Made by a program: the position numbers and the translations under genes. Shown here in pieces: positions 39,076 through 47,890 of a stretch of DNA of 53,223 nt. Position 1 is the first letter of the stretch, and the number at the start of each line of letters is the position of its first letter. Source of the stretch: Pseudomonadota bacterium. Lineage in GTDB: Bacteria; Pseudomonadota; Gammaproteobacteria; Pseudomonadales; Oleiphilaceae. The stretch lies in the NCBI GenBank assembly GCA_002747395.1, contig PDPE01000047.1:1-53223 (forward strand). The letters are read 5' to 3'. Below the pieces are notes generated by a model. The model worked only from the letters and a program-made list of their open reading frames with translations. It searched no databases and was not told the DNA's origin.

Positions 39076-39729
39076 TTATTCCTGGTTGTCAGCAGGAATA
39101 ACGGGCTTTTGTTTCAGTTTTTTTTCCAACCTGGATAACCGGGCATCGAGCTGATCAACGGTCAGTTGCAGGTTGTCAACCTGGGAAAAGGTATGGTTGA
39201 ACTCGCTGGTTGTTGGCAACAATCGTGCTTCTTCAAGCAGGTATTCTTCGATGTTGGCAAGAAGGGAGGTATTGACTGTTTTCCCCCATTTGACACCTTC
39301 CCTTATGTTTTTTCCAATAAAGTGGGCAGGAATATCGCCGGTTTGCTCGGCGACAACGGCTTCCCAGTCAATATTCAGCCTGTGGAACAGTTCGTACCAC
39401 AGTTCCAGGTCGTCCCTGTTTCCCGAAACAGTTACCCTGGGGGATTGCAGCATTGCCTGCTTGTTATCCGATAATGCGAGGCGGATCAGAGTGATCGGAG
39501 TCGCGCTCAGCGTCACGTCAGGCGCGTTGACCGGTTCGTGCAGCAGTTTTATGTTTCCTGTCTCGACTTGCAGGCAAACAGTGGCCACCGGGGTGTGAAT
39601 GGCAAGTGATTTGCCGTCGAGTGCCTGTAATTGCGGCAGGGATGATGGTGCTTTTGATACAGCGCGGTCTAAAACAGCCTGGATGTGCCTTGCTGCCTTG
39701 TTGAGGATTCCGGTTCCGGGAGCAATCAA
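39076..39729 (-). CDS. ubiJ: Ubiquinone biosynthesis accessory factor UbiJ
   Basis: A 217-residue SCP2-domain protein that binds lipids and organises the aerobic Ubi complex. I prefer a TTG at 39729, which overlaps the ubiE stop as TTGA and gives a start ([17 protein letters not shown]) matching the family; an upstream start at 39786 would overlap ubiE by 60 bases. The C-terminal coiled coil ([15 protein letters not shown]) is as in UbiJ. Confidence 0.88.
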   Translation of the reverse strand: MIAPGTGILNKAARHIQAVLDRAVSKAPSSLPQLQALDGKSLAIHTPVATVCLQVETGNIKLLHEPVNAPDVTLSATPITLIRLALSDNKQAMLQSPRVTVSGNRDDLELWYELFHRLNIDWEAVVAEQTGDIPAHFIGKNIREGVKWGKTVNTSLLANIEEYLLEEARLLPTTSEFNHTFSQVDNLQLTVDQLDARLSRLEKKLKQKPVIPADNQE

Positions 39730-40550
39730 GGTTTCACCCCGCTGTGCAGTGCGACGATACCGCCTGTCATGTTGTGATACTTGCATCTCACCAATCCGGC
39801 ATTTTCCATCATGGATTTCAGCGTTTCCTGATCCGGGTGCATTCGAATTGATTCTGCCAGGTATTGATAACTCTCGCTATCGCCAGCGACCAGCTTGCCT
39901 ATTGCGGGAAGTGCGGTGAAAGAGTAAATGTCGTAGACCTTGCCGAGCAGTGGGAGCGTGGGTTTGGAAAACTCCAGGATGAGCAGCTTGCCCCCCGGTT
40001 TCAGACATCGCGTCATAGAGGCAATGGCTTTATCCTTATTGGTTACGTTTCTCAGGCCGAAGGCGATACTGATACATTCAAAGCTGTTGTCAGGAAAGGG
40101 CAGTTCTTCCGCATTTGCCTGCACAATCTCGATGTTGGCTCCGTAGCCCTTATCCAGCAATCGGTCTCGCCCGACTTCAAGCATCGAGCTATTGATATCT
40201 GCGAGTACAACCAGTCCCTGTTGTCCGACCAGGTCGGAGAATTTCATCGTAAGATCACCGGTGCCTCCGGCAATGTCCAGAATATGGTTGCCGGGCCTGA
40301 CGCCACTGACTTCGACGGTAAACCGTTTCCAAAGCCTGTGTATACCCATAGACATGAGGTCATTCATCAGGTCATACTTTGCGGCCACCGAATGGAATAC
40401 ATTGGCGACATGCTCCACTTTTTTCTGCTCGGGAACGGTCTTGTAGCCAAAATGGGTGGTCGTCGATGTCGCGGAGGCGGCATTTTCAGTGCTGTTTTGA
40501 CCGGTTTGTTCGGTTCCGCCTGTATTCATTTCGCTTGCCTGGCTGGACAT
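39726..40550 (-). CDS. ubiE: Ubiquinone/menaquinone C-methyltransferase UbiE
   Basis: A 274-residue SAM-dependent C-methyltransferase. SAM motif I reads [14 protein letters not shown] near residue 98; the signature [17 protein letters not shown] and the [12 protein letters not shown] text are as in E. coli UbiE. An N-terminal extension of about 30 residues, rich in Thr, Ser and Asn, precedes the domain and is unusual; an internal start could be the real one. It heads the ubiE-ubiJ-ubiB cluster. Confidence 0.95.
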   Translation of the reverse strand: MSSQASEMNTGGTEQTGQNSTENAASATSTTTHFGYKTVPEQKKVEHVANVFHSVAAKYDLMNDLMSMGIHRLWKRFTVEVSGVRPGNHILDIAGGTGDLTMKFSDLVGQQGLVVLADINSSMLEVGRDRLLDKGYGANIEIVQANAEELPFPDNSFECISIAFGLRNVTNKDKAIASMTRCLKPGGKLLILEFSKPTLPLLGKVYDIYSFTALPAIGKLVAGDSESYQYLAESIRMHPDQETLKSMMENAGLVRCKYHNMTGGIVALHSGVKP

Positions 40551-40726
40551 GTCCTTTATTCCTGTTTGCTTGTTATCGATGGCCCGGAATTAACTGGAGT
40601 GGCTTATTTTACATATCTCTGGCAATCTTGTCTTTTACTAAAACAATTCCATCGGTTAGAGTAGTAGAGCTGGCAGCTGGAATAAGTCACAAGTTGCACT
40701 AACCTGGGCACAAAAAGAAGATAAAA

Positions 40727-41008
40727 ATGTCTGTTATCGATATTCAGAAACATCATACCCTGAACCACGACCACGCAATTGAAACTGCCGACAAGCTGGC
40801 AAAAAGCCTCGCCGACCGATTTGATGTCAATTATACCTGGCAGGCAGATACACTTAGCTTTTCACGAGCGGGTGCCAAAGGAAAAATGACTGTCAAGCCC
40901 GATCTGATTCATATTCATCTGCAACTGGGGATGCTGTTGCGTCCGTTTAAGGGGAAAATAGAGAGCGAAATTCACAATCATCTTGATGGTCTGGTTGACA
41001 AGGCATAA
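40727..41008 (+). CDS. Polyhydroxyalkanoic-acid system family protein
   Basis: A 93-residue protein of the PHA granule/regulator family (PF09650-like). Characteristic features: HHTLNHDHAIETADKLAKSLADRFDVNYTW at the start and the C-terminal IESEIHNHLDGLV. Role in polyhydroxyalkanoate storage is suggested only by family and by its common position near phaF/ubiE; no PHA synthase is in the window. Confidence 0.8.
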   Translation: MSVIDIQKHHTLNHDHAIETADKLAKSLADRFDVNYTWQADTLSFSRAGAKGKMTVKPDLIHIHLQLGMLLRPFKGKIESEIHNHLDGLVDKA

Positions 41009-41031
41009 CTTTCGCCCCGCCCGCGCTTCAC

Positions 41032-41787
41032 TCAGAGCAAGCGGCATGAGGCTTCAAGGTCGAATGCATCCGGTTGCCGGTCGAATATCCGGTTTAATAT
41101 TTTTGTTTCTCTGGAAACAATGGTTTCCATTATTTCAGCGACGTTTGGCATTGCCCTGAAGGTGGCAAATCCTCGTAACAAAAAATCATGCAGGGCGGAA
41201 AGCCCTGCCATTTCCGCCGGTTTTTGAGTCATTCTCAACGAAAAATGGAGAAACTTTCGCCTGGTATATTTATCCAGATCGTCTCCGATGCTGGCGATCA
41301 GCTGTATCTGATGAAGACGCTGCTGTTTACTACCGCTCAGCGGGTAAGCCTCGATGTAGTTTTGTTCATTTATCGCATCGACTTTTAACTGATTAAAGAG
41401 CGTGTCAGTGAGCTTTAAATCCAGCTCCTGTGTTAAATGGTTTAACTCTATCAGAGAAGCGACGGTATCCAGGATGGATTCTGGAAGAAGTTTCAGCATG
41501 GTAGGGAATATTCTGTCTATTTCATCATCACGCTGGCAAATGTGTCCGGGTTGGTAAAGATCCTGAAACAGAAAATCGAGCCCGGCTCGATAGCGTGAAT
41601 CGATGTACAGGTCTTCATGGGTTTTGCACAGACGATGAGTTTGCCAGTTCACCAGTGTGTTGGCTTGTCTGGATAATGGCGATTCGGCGAACAGGTGCCG
41701 AAAGTCATGATAAGCGAGCAGGGTGCGTTGCAGGCGGGCTGCGGACTCGGACTTGATTTGTGCGCTGATCAATTTGTATTTGTACAT
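41032..41787 (-). CDS. FFLEELY-motif family protein, unknown function
   Basis: A 251-residue helical protein. The start ATG at 41787 has GGGGA a few bases upstream; a start at 41811 is less likely. Residues about 66-80 read FLFQDLYQPGHICQRDDEI, the hallmark of a widespread gammaproteobacterial family whose name comes from this motif. No catalytic residues are seen. It converges on the PHA-system gene with only 23 bases between. Confidence 0.7.
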   Translation of the reverse strand: MYKYKLISAQIKSESAARLQRTLLAYHDFRHLFAESPLSRQANTLVNWQTHRLCKTHEDLYIDSRYRAGLDFLFQDLYQPGHICQRDDEIDRIFPTMLKLLPESILDTVASLIELNHLTQELDLKLTDTLFNQLKVDAINEQNYIEAYPLSGSKQQRLHQIQLIASIGDDLDKYTRRKFLHFSLRMTQKPAEMAGLSALHDFLLRGFATFRAMPNVAEIMETIVSRETKILNRIFDRQPDAFDLEASCRLL

Positions 41788-41866
41788 GGTTTCCCCGGTG
41801 GCAAATGACATCGGTCAGTGGCAGGCCATTGTACAATATTAATGGCGCCGGGGTCACTGTTGTTAT

Positions 41867-41913
41867 CAAGAGACAAGTGCCGTCAAGAGACAAGTGCTGT
41901 CAAGAGACAAGGG
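41867..41913. repeat. 17-bp tandem repeat, about 2.8 copies
   Basis: Units 41867-41883 and 41884-41900 (CAAGAGACAAGTGC plus GT) differ at one base; a partial third starts at 41901 with CAAGAGACAAG. The array lies between the FFLEELY gene start and the alpha/beta-hydrolase stop. Confidence 0.85.
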
Positions 41914-41964
41914 AGGCCGGGAGTGAGGCGCCGAGCCTTCGGGTTCGGCGGGGGAGGGTAAATG

Positions 41965-42930
41965 TCAGGCGCTGGCTGTGCGAATCTGGGCGCTGACCAT
42001 TCCCCTGTATGGAATTTCTGGCAGGTTTATCAGTGGTGGAACCCATTCCGTGCTATCCAGCGTGACAAAGTGGCTGGATGCTCCCGTTTCCACGATTCGA
42101 ACATTATTCGGGCTTTGTTCCGCGCTGGCCAGCATGGCCGCCCGATCAAGAATTCGATCCACCTGGGGAATCAGGAACGTGCCGTGGTGGATGTGCCGAT
42201 AAACGTCCACCTGGTTTTTTTCCATCCAGGCCATGATGTTTTCAATGTTGCGCACAATGGTCAGGTGATTTTTGGTGGCGGCGAAGAGCTTGGCCAGAAG
42301 TTGCTTTTTCCTCGGGTTCATTTTTCCAAAAAAAGTTTGCCCATAACCATAAGAAGGTGAAGGGGAGCTGTTGACCAGCCTGACAACCCAGGGCCACATA
42401 CCGTGACTGACCGGATCAAGCAAGGCTCTTACCAGGGCATGAAGTTGGCCCTGGGGCAATACCGGGGCTTCGAGTACGACATCAACGTGCTGGTACAACT
42501 CCGGTTGCTGGCGTATGGCTTCAATGACCACGGCTCCGCCTCGGGAGTGGCCGTGAAGCCGGATTTTTTGCGTGGTTGGCAGATTGAGCATGGCCTGGTT
42601 GAGAATGGCAGCGTCGTACTCAATCGTTGCTTCAAGTGACTTGATTGGCACTGCCCACTTTGGCTTTTCAATATTGGGGCCACTGACGGGAATGTGATAG
42701 TTGCTGCATGTCAGCAGTATAAGCTCGGTGGTCGGGTCCTGATAGCTTTGAGTAAAGTAACAGTGGTTTTCCAGAAAACCATGTACTCCGATAACTGTAT
42801 TCGTGGCTTTACCACTATGATTTCGAACAGATACCGCTCCTGCTCCAACCTGATAGACTTTTCCGGAAAACATCTCAGTGTATGACTGGTCAATACCCTT
42901 GATCAGTTTCCGGGCATGGCTTGCCTTCAT
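41965..42930 (-). CDS. Alpha/beta-hydrolase family protein
   Basis: A 321-residue protein. I chose the ATG at 42930 because GGGGAG lies eight bases upstream. The nucleophile elbow GHSRGGAVV is near residue 129, and an oxyanion-type HGF is present in GVHGFLENHC near residue 51; a His in the last third (ASSHFVTL) may be the catalytic one. There is no signal peptide. Substrate unknown. Confidence 0.75.
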   Translation of the reverse strand: MKASHARKLIKGIDQSYTEMFSGKVYQVGAGAVSVRNHSGKATNTVIGVHGFLENHCYFTQSYQDPTTELILLTCSNYHIPVSGPNIEKPKWAVPIKSLEATIEYDAAILNQAMLNLPTTQKIRLHGHSRGGAVVIEAIRQQPELYQHVDVVLEAPVLPQGQLHALVRALLDPVSHGMWPWVVRLVNSSPSPSYGYGQTFFGKMNPRKKQLLAKLFAATKNHLTIVRNIENIMAWMEKNQVDVYRHIHHGTFLIPQVDRILDRAAMLASAEQSPNNVRIVETGASSHFVTLDSTEWVPPLINLPEIPYRGMVSAQIRTASA

Positions 42931-43496
42931 AAAGAACACTCCCCTGTAACTGTCATAATAAAGACATCATGACATATTATTATCTGTGTGACATGTTTGT
43001 ATCTATTCGCCTGTGTGTGATGGAAGCTGAACCTGGTGTCAGTCCTGGCCAGCCACTCCTGTCCTGACTTGTTACATTCTGTATTTGATTTGCTGTTGCT
43101 CACGCAATCAGGAAACCGGGTGACAGCAACGCCGGCGGTCGTTTTGTTACCGATGCCTGTGTTTTGTCGCTGATGCTTGAGGTCGTTTTTTCAATCAAAT
43201 CATAACTATTTGTTTTAATCAAATCATAACCGATTGTAATCATTTGAATCGAGTATAAGGCAGAGGGTCAGGTATTCGTGTTATTTTTTGTTACAGGGTA
43301 TGCCTTGTGGTACCTCATATGCTGTCCGAATCGCGTAAAACGAGAGGTGGTGCAAAGCGGCCGACCGTGGTGGCAGGCTTTAAGATTTCTTGAATATATG
43401 CTAGTTTTTCATCGTTGTGTCAACGGCAAAATGCACCCTGATGTTATTCTTCTAAAAAATAATTTTGTAACAAACTATTTGTAATAAGAGTTGCCT
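42931..43496. other. Long intergenic region with several direct repeats
   Basis: This 566-base gap holds the promoters of the hydrolase and of the BMP-like gene. It contains three repeat pairs: TGACAT units of 19 bases at 42970 and 42989, the text GTTTTGT...GATGC twice at about 43141 and 43161, and AATCAAATCATAAC at 43193-43206 and 43217-43230. An open frame at 43278-43484 lacks family text and a ribosome-binding site. Confidence 0.55.
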
Positions 43497-45305
43497 GTGC
43501 GCCTGATTCTACCTGTATTGTGTTTATTGCTTTTTCCTTTTGGCCTGTTTGCAGCTGATTTCAAGCCGGCGATTCTGTTAAATTCAGCGACGGTGGTTGA
43601 TAAATCGTTTAACGAGTCGCTGTATAACGGGATGGAACTTTTCAGGAAAAAGCGTGAAGTTGACTATCAGATGGCTGTAGAGACGGATATCGGAGTCTAT
43701 CGTCAAAAGCTGAAGGGGTTGGCAGAGAACGGTTATAGTCCGATAGTGGTGCCGGGCGCTCAGGTGCAGCCCCGGGTGCAGCAAGTGGTAGCAGAAGTGG
43801 CTGGCGATTACCCCGGAACCACCTTTATTGCCATTGACTACCGGGTTGACCTGCCTAATGTTTTTTCTGTTCTGTTCAAAGAGCAGGAGGGGTCTTTTCT
43901 GGCTGGCTATCTTGCCGCACTGGTCTCCCCCTCAAATGTGCTTGGTTTTATCGGGGGGAGCGATTCCCCGGTCACCCGGCGTTTTAAAAACGGTTTTAGA
44001 AGCGGAATTCGTTTTGGCAATCCTGAAGCCAGACTGGTGGAAGCCTATGTGAATGATGCGTTGGTCACGGCTGGAGACCGCAATGCCTCTCCCTGGAATA
44101 GCCCCGGGGTTGCTGCAAAACTGGCTAAAGCCCAGATATTACAGGGGGTTGATATTATTTTTACTGCCGCTGGCAGCTCGGGTTTGGGGGCAATGGAATT
44201 TGCTGCCGATTCTGGCAAACTGTCAATAGGCGCAGAACAAAACCAGAACGGGGTTCGCCCGGGCAAGATACTGACATCGGTTGAAAAAAAGCTGGATCAA
44301 GCTGTTTTTATCGCGCTTTTATCTCACCAGAAAGGAAGATGGATTACCAGGGTAAAACATCTGGGACTGGCACAGGGGGCCATTGACCTGGCGATGGATG
44401 AACATAGCAGGTCGTTGATTACCCCTGATGTGATGCAGAAGTTCGAAACAGTGAAGAAACGAATGCTGTCAGGAGCAATTGTGGTCAGTGAGTTCGGCGT
44501 GGTGAGCACGGTTGGAGACCCGGCAGCAGAGGCTCCTCTGCCTGATTCTCTGGTTGTGGGCGTGTTAAGTCGGGAGATGTTTCCCTTCACCAGTAGTGAA
44601 GGTGAAACCATTGATCAGGAAAAGCCCGGTTTAATTGCAGATTTATTGAGCCTGCTCAATCAGGATCTGGGTGTGACTATTCAGTTAACGAGAAAGCCCT
44701 ACCAACGACTCATTCAGGATATTGAAGACAACGAAGTAGACGCAATAGCCATGCTTCCTTATGATTTTCACCATGATTCCATTTCGGAATTTCCCAAGAA
44801 AAATCAGAAAATTGACATCGGCAGGCGTCTTTTTACTGAAAGATGGGTGCTATTTCACAAGCGTGAAGAAGCTGAGCCCGCGCAAAGCAGACCGATGGAC
44901 AAGGCCGGGCCGATTGCATTCCCTGCCGGTGCGAGCATTTTGCCCCTGTTACAAAAGTCTGGTGCGAAACTGGTCGAGACACCATCTCTTTACAGCGGAT
45001 TCGAAATGTTGTTGCACGGGCGAGTCCCGTTGCTGGCAGGCACTGAGCTCCATTCAGCGAGAATCATCAAGGAAAAAGAGGGAACACCGTTCGGGCTGGT
45101 CTTGATGAACGTCGAGAAAATGCCCCCGTACCTGGCTGACAAGCATTATTATCTGGCCTTTTCCAAGGAATTTTACAGTCGATATTCCTTGTTTGCAGAG
45201 CAGGTGTGGAACCGGCTTGCCCAATTACGAGAGTCACCGGCTCTGTGGGAGGCAAGCGATAAGTATTTTGAGCTTGAAGAGGTTGATGATGCTTTTGAAA
45301 ACTGA
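43497..45305 (+). CDS. Fusion of BMP/PnrA-like and SBP_bac_3-like binding domains
   Basis: A 602-residue secreted protein starting at GTG 43497 (AGAG six bases upstream); the TTG two codons earlier is weaker. A signal peptide is clear (MRLILPVLCLLLFPFGLFA). Residues about 22-310 resemble the basic-membrane-protein family that binds nucleosides in ABC transporters (KSFNESLYNGME, FIGGSDSPVTRRFKNGF, GSSGLG). From about 349 (SLVVGVLSREMFPF) the text resembles family 3 extracellular solute-binding proteins (PGLIADLLSLLN, DVDAIAMLPY-like). No permease or ATPase gene is next to it, so a transport role is unsupported here. Confidence 0.7.
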   Translation: MRLILPVLCLLLFPFGLFAADFKPAILLNSATVVDKSFNESLYNGMELFRKKREVDYQMAVETDIGVYRQKLKGLAENGYSPIVVPGAQVQPRVQQVVAEVAGDYPGTTFIAIDYRVDLPNVFSVLFKEQEGSFLAGYLAALVSPSNVLGFIGGSDSPVTRRFKNGFRSGIRFGNPEARLVEAYVNDALVTAGDRNASPWNSPGVAAKLAKAQILQGVDIIFTAAGSSGLGAMEFAADSGKLSIGAEQNQNGVRPGKILTSVEKKLDQAVFIALLSHQKGRWITRVKHLGLAQGAIDLAMDEHSRSLITPDVMQKFETVKKRMLSGAIVVSEFGVVSTVGDPAAEAPLPDSLVVGVLSREMFPFTSSEGETIDQEKPGLIADLLSLLNQDLGVTIQLTRKPYQRLIQDIEDNEVDAIAMLPYDFHHDSISEFPKKNQKIDIGRRLFTERWVLFHKREEAEPAQSRPMDKAGPIAFPAGASILPLLQKSGAKLVETPSLYSGFEMLLHGRVPLLAGTELHSARIIKEKEGTPFGLVLMNVEKMPPYLADKHYYLAFSKEFYSRYSLFAEQVWNRLAQLRESPALWEASDKYFELEEVDDAFEN

Positions 45306-45335
45306 GTCGCCGGGGAATCGTGCCGGTTTTTGTTT

Positions 45336-46262
45336 ATGCGTCCTCCCTTAATCTGTCCGGTTTGTCAATCAGATTTGACTATTGACGGACTCGCCTGTCG
45401 CTGTCAGAACAAACACAGCTTCGATGTAGCCAGGCAAGGCTACATCAATTTGCATCTGAGCCATAAAAAGAAGTCAAGGGCACCAGGTGATAGCCGCTCT
45501 ATGGTTGATGCGCGGAGTGCATTTTTAAACGGGGGATACTATCGGCCCATACTGGACGGGCTGATTGAAGCAGCCAGCCCCCGCCAGGCTCACACCATTC
45601 TTGATCTGGGCTGTGGTGAGGGTTTTTATACAATGGGGCTGTATGACAGCCTGCTGTCTTCAGGTAATGCCCCGGGCGCAGATTTTTCGGCCAGCTTGCC
45701 GGGTCAAAGTGTCAGGCATATTCTCGGGGTTGATATATCGCGTGAAGCAATAATCGCATCCTGTCGCAGATATCGTAATTATGTCTCGGCAGAAGATACT
45801 TTTGCCAGGCAACCGGTTTCACCGCCAGTGTCACTGACGTGGCTGGTTGCGAGCGGTGCAGCACTGCCTGTGAAATCGGCAAGTGTGGATTTGGTGACCT
45901 GCCTGTTCACACGAATTATGCCCGCAGAAATGTACAGGGTGCTTTCCAGATCAGGTAAACTGGTTGTGGCTGGTGCGGGTGAAAACCATCTCCATGAGTT
46001 GAGGTCGTTGTTGTACTCACATGTCAGGCAGAAGCGGTTTTCTCCCGAAAAGGTGCTCTCGGATCAATTCGTATCGGGTGAAAAAAGAAGGGTCGAGTGC
46101 ACTATCTGTGTTGAGCAGGTTCAGCAGCTGAAAAACCTGTTAATGATGACCCCCCATGCATGGCGAGTCGCGCCGGAAAAGCAGGTGTTGTTGGCAGGGT
46201 TGGTCGGGCGGCCGATTTCGATCGATGTTGAACTCGAAGTCTGGTATCCGGCTGTACCATGA
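45336..46262 (+). CDS. rlmA: 23S rRNA (guanine-745-N1) methyltransferase
   Basis: A 308-residue SAM enzyme that methylates G745 of 23S rRNA. The zinc ribbon CPVCQSDL...CRCQNKHSFD is at the start, SAM motif I reads ILDLGCGEGFYT near residue 90, and MVDARSAFLNGGYYRPI precedes it as in RlmA. Between motif I and motif II there is an extra stretch of about 20 residues (SSGNAPGADFSASLPGQS) and another polar stretch near SAEDTFARQP. ATG at 45336 is preferred over TTG 45330. Confidence 0.92.
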   Translation: MRPPLICPVCQSDLTIDGLACRCQNKHSFDVARQGYINLHLSHKKKSRAPGDSRSMVDARSAFLNGGYYRPILDGLIEAASPRQAHTILDLGCGEGFYTMGLYDSLLSSGNAPGADFSASLPGQSVRHILGVDISREAIIASCRRYRNYVSAEDTFARQPVSPPVSLTWLVASGAALPVKSASVDLVTCLFTRIMPAEMYRVLSRSGKLVVAGAGENHLHELRSLLYSHVRQKRFSPEKVLSDQFVSGEKRRVECTICVEQVQQLKNLLMMTPHAWRVAPEKQVLLAGLVGRPISIDVELEVWYPAVP

Positions 46263-46289
46263 TGGTTTACATTTAATTAAGGAGAACTC

Positions 46290-46331
46290 AAATCAAATCG
46301 AGAAAAACGCAAATCAAATCAAGAAAAACGG
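46290..46331. repeat. Two 21-bp tandem repeats at the PCuAC start
   Basis: Units 46290-46310 and 46311-46331 begin AAATCAAATC and end GAAAAACG plus C or G; they differ at two bases. The unit is seven codons long, and the array lies between a strong Shine-Dalgarno sequence (AAGGAG at 46279-46284) and the GTG at 46331. Confidence 0.9.
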
Positions 46332-46801
46332 TGCGAACTTCTTTCTTTTCCTGGATGTTTGTCTGTTTGTCCAGCCTTTTTTATGCTGACATTGTGTTAT
46401 CGGAACAAGGTACCACAATTCAAAACGGTTGGGTGCGGCTGGTTCCTCCTGTTTCAAGCATGACGGCAGCCTATATGGTCATTCGGAATGATTCGGACAA
46501 AGGGGACAGGCTATTGTCTGCCACCTCTGATGTATCGGAACGGGTTGAGTTGCATACGACAGTCCTGTCGGATGATGGAATGATGCGGATGAGGCAGATG
46601 GATTCGATTGCAATACCTGCCAATGGTGAGGTTGAGCTCAAGCCGGGAGCCATGCATCTGATGCTGATTGGACTGACCACCCCTCTTGTGAAAGGGAACA
46701 GGGTTGTTTTCAACCTGGTTTTTGAACACCAGGGCAGCGTGACAGTCGAGTTGGAAATATCCGGGGCAGCGAGAGCCTTTTCCGCTTCACCCGCGCATTA
46801 G
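46331..46801 (+). CDS. Periplasmic copper chaperone PCu(A)C
   Basis: A 156-residue protein of the PCu(A)C family, which carries Cu(I) to cytochrome oxidase assembly. The H/M motif is visible: ELHTTVLSDDGMMRMRQM near residue 75 and AMHLMLI near residue 107. A hydrophobic segment (FFSWMFVCLSSLFYADIVLS) serves as a signal. The start is uncertain: GTG at 46331 lies 46 bases past the only Shine-Dalgarno site (AAGGAG). The codon at correct spacing from it (46292) is ATC, in frame, and would add a basic n-region of 13 residues. No ATG, GTG or TTG lies between. Confidence 0.85.
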   Translation: MRTSFFSWMFVCLSSLFYADIVLSEQGTTIQNGWVRLVPPVSSMTAAYMVIRNDSDKGDRLLSATSDVSERVELHTTVLSDDGMMRMRQMDSIAIPANGEVELKPGAMHLMLIGLTTPLVKGNRVVFNLVFEHQGSVTVELEISGAARAFSASPAH

Positions 46802-46815
46802 ACGTGAGAACAGGT

Positions 46816-46862
46816 TTATGTGGCTTACTGTCAGAGTCATTTTCTTACGGTAAACCACATAA
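46816..46862. terminator. Inverted repeat, possible terminator
   Basis: TTATGTGG (46816-46823) with TTAC at 46825-46828 can pair with GTAA at 46850-46853 and CCACATAA at 46855-46862, giving an imperfect 12-bp stem over a 21-base loop, 15 bases after the PCuAC stop. No clear U-run follows, so termination is only a guess. Confidence 0.4.
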
Positions 46863-46968
46863 TAAATGCTTTTGGCCAGAATCGTCGTTTTTTCGATGTT
46901 TCTCCGATGTGACGGTTGCGCCATGATGACGGGCCGGCGTGCTTCATTCAACTGGCCTTTCCATTCAA

Positions 46969-47658
46969 CTAGAGTGTTCCGGTTTTATCCTTTTCTATGG
47001 CATCATCCAGTGCGATAAGAAAAGCTTCCCGTGCTTTCAGCTTGGTTTGATAATGTGCTTTCATATCCAGCGCCGTATACTGTTTGGCTATGCGGCGAGC
47101 CTTTTCCAAAACATTTTCCGGTTCTGTTATTTCATCCAGAAAACCTGCTTTTACTGCGGTTTCGGGGTCAAATATTTCGGCTGTGTTCACCGCCCGTTCA
47201 AAAAACGGAATTGCCAGGCGGTAATGTGCCATTTCCAGTCCGGCATAATGCATGGTTATCCCTATGGCAACCTCGTTTAACCCTATTTTAAATCCACCTG
47301 CAGCACCAATCCGGTAATCAGAGGAAAGCAGGATAAAAGCCCCCTTGGCAATGGCGTGCCCTTCACATGCCGAAATAATCGGTGTCGGGAAGGAAAGCAG
47401 TCTGCGAGAAAGGCTTGAGCCTGCCTTGACCAGAGCCAGTGCATCGGGGAGACTTTTTTGCATGGTTTTCAAGTCGTAACCGCCGGAAAAAATACCTGCT
47501 TGTCCGGTAATAATAACCACCTCGCTTTTTTTCTCTGCCTGATCCAGAGCGGCATGAAGGGCGTCTATGACCTCATGTGAGATGGCATTGACCTTGCCAT
47601 TGTTCAGGTTAATGGTTGCTACTCCATCTTCGCTTTGATAGTTAACAAGTGATGTCAT
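46969..47658 (-). CDS. Crotonase-family protein lacking one catalytic Glu
   Basis: A 229-residue protein with the crotonase fold: IITGQAGIFSGGYDL near residue 50 and ISACEGHAIAKGAFILLSSDYRIGA near residue 95. In enoyl-CoA hydratases the position after the GGG turn is a catalytic Glu; here the text is KGAF, so that Glu is Phe. The second Glu is kept (GLNEVAIG). A hydratase reaction is thus unlikely; the fold also includes hydrolases and isomerases. It is a single gene between a terminator-like hairpin and the beta-propeller gene. Confidence 0.8.
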   Translation of the reverse strand: MTSLVNYQSEDGVATINLNNGKVNAISHEVIDALHAALDQAEKKSEVVIITGQAGIFSGGYDLKTMQKSLPDALALVKAGSSLSRRLLSFPTPIISACEGHAIAKGAFILLSSDYRIGAAGGFKIGLNEVAIGITMHYAGLEMAHYRLAIPFFERAVNTAEIFDPETAVKAGFLDEITEPENVLEKARRIAKQYTALDMKAHYQTKLKAREAFLIALDDAIEKDKTGTL

Positions 47659-47890
47659 AAAATCCTCTTCGATTTTGCTGTTAACAGTTATGTTGTTGAC
47701 GTTTACGCTGTTGATAGATATTGGCCATCATTCGCACGGTTTTACTTGTGGTTCAGTGCCTCGGTGGATGTGGCCGGAAAGCGATTTAAACGCTTAATGA
47801 AGGGATAGTAAAGCGAAAAATACCTGGTTACCAGAGGAGGGGGTGCCCAACGATCCTTGTTGGGCCAGAATGACTGTCTGTGAGTGTTGT

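Noticed and set aside
43278..43484. Open frame of 68 residues before the BMP-like gene
   Set aside because: No ribosome site, no family text, and it lies in a repeat-rich gap; it ends just before the real start.
7333..46331. CRISPR array from the many repeats
   Set aside because: Repeats are head-to-tail without spacers, differ in sequence from site to site, and no cas gene is present.
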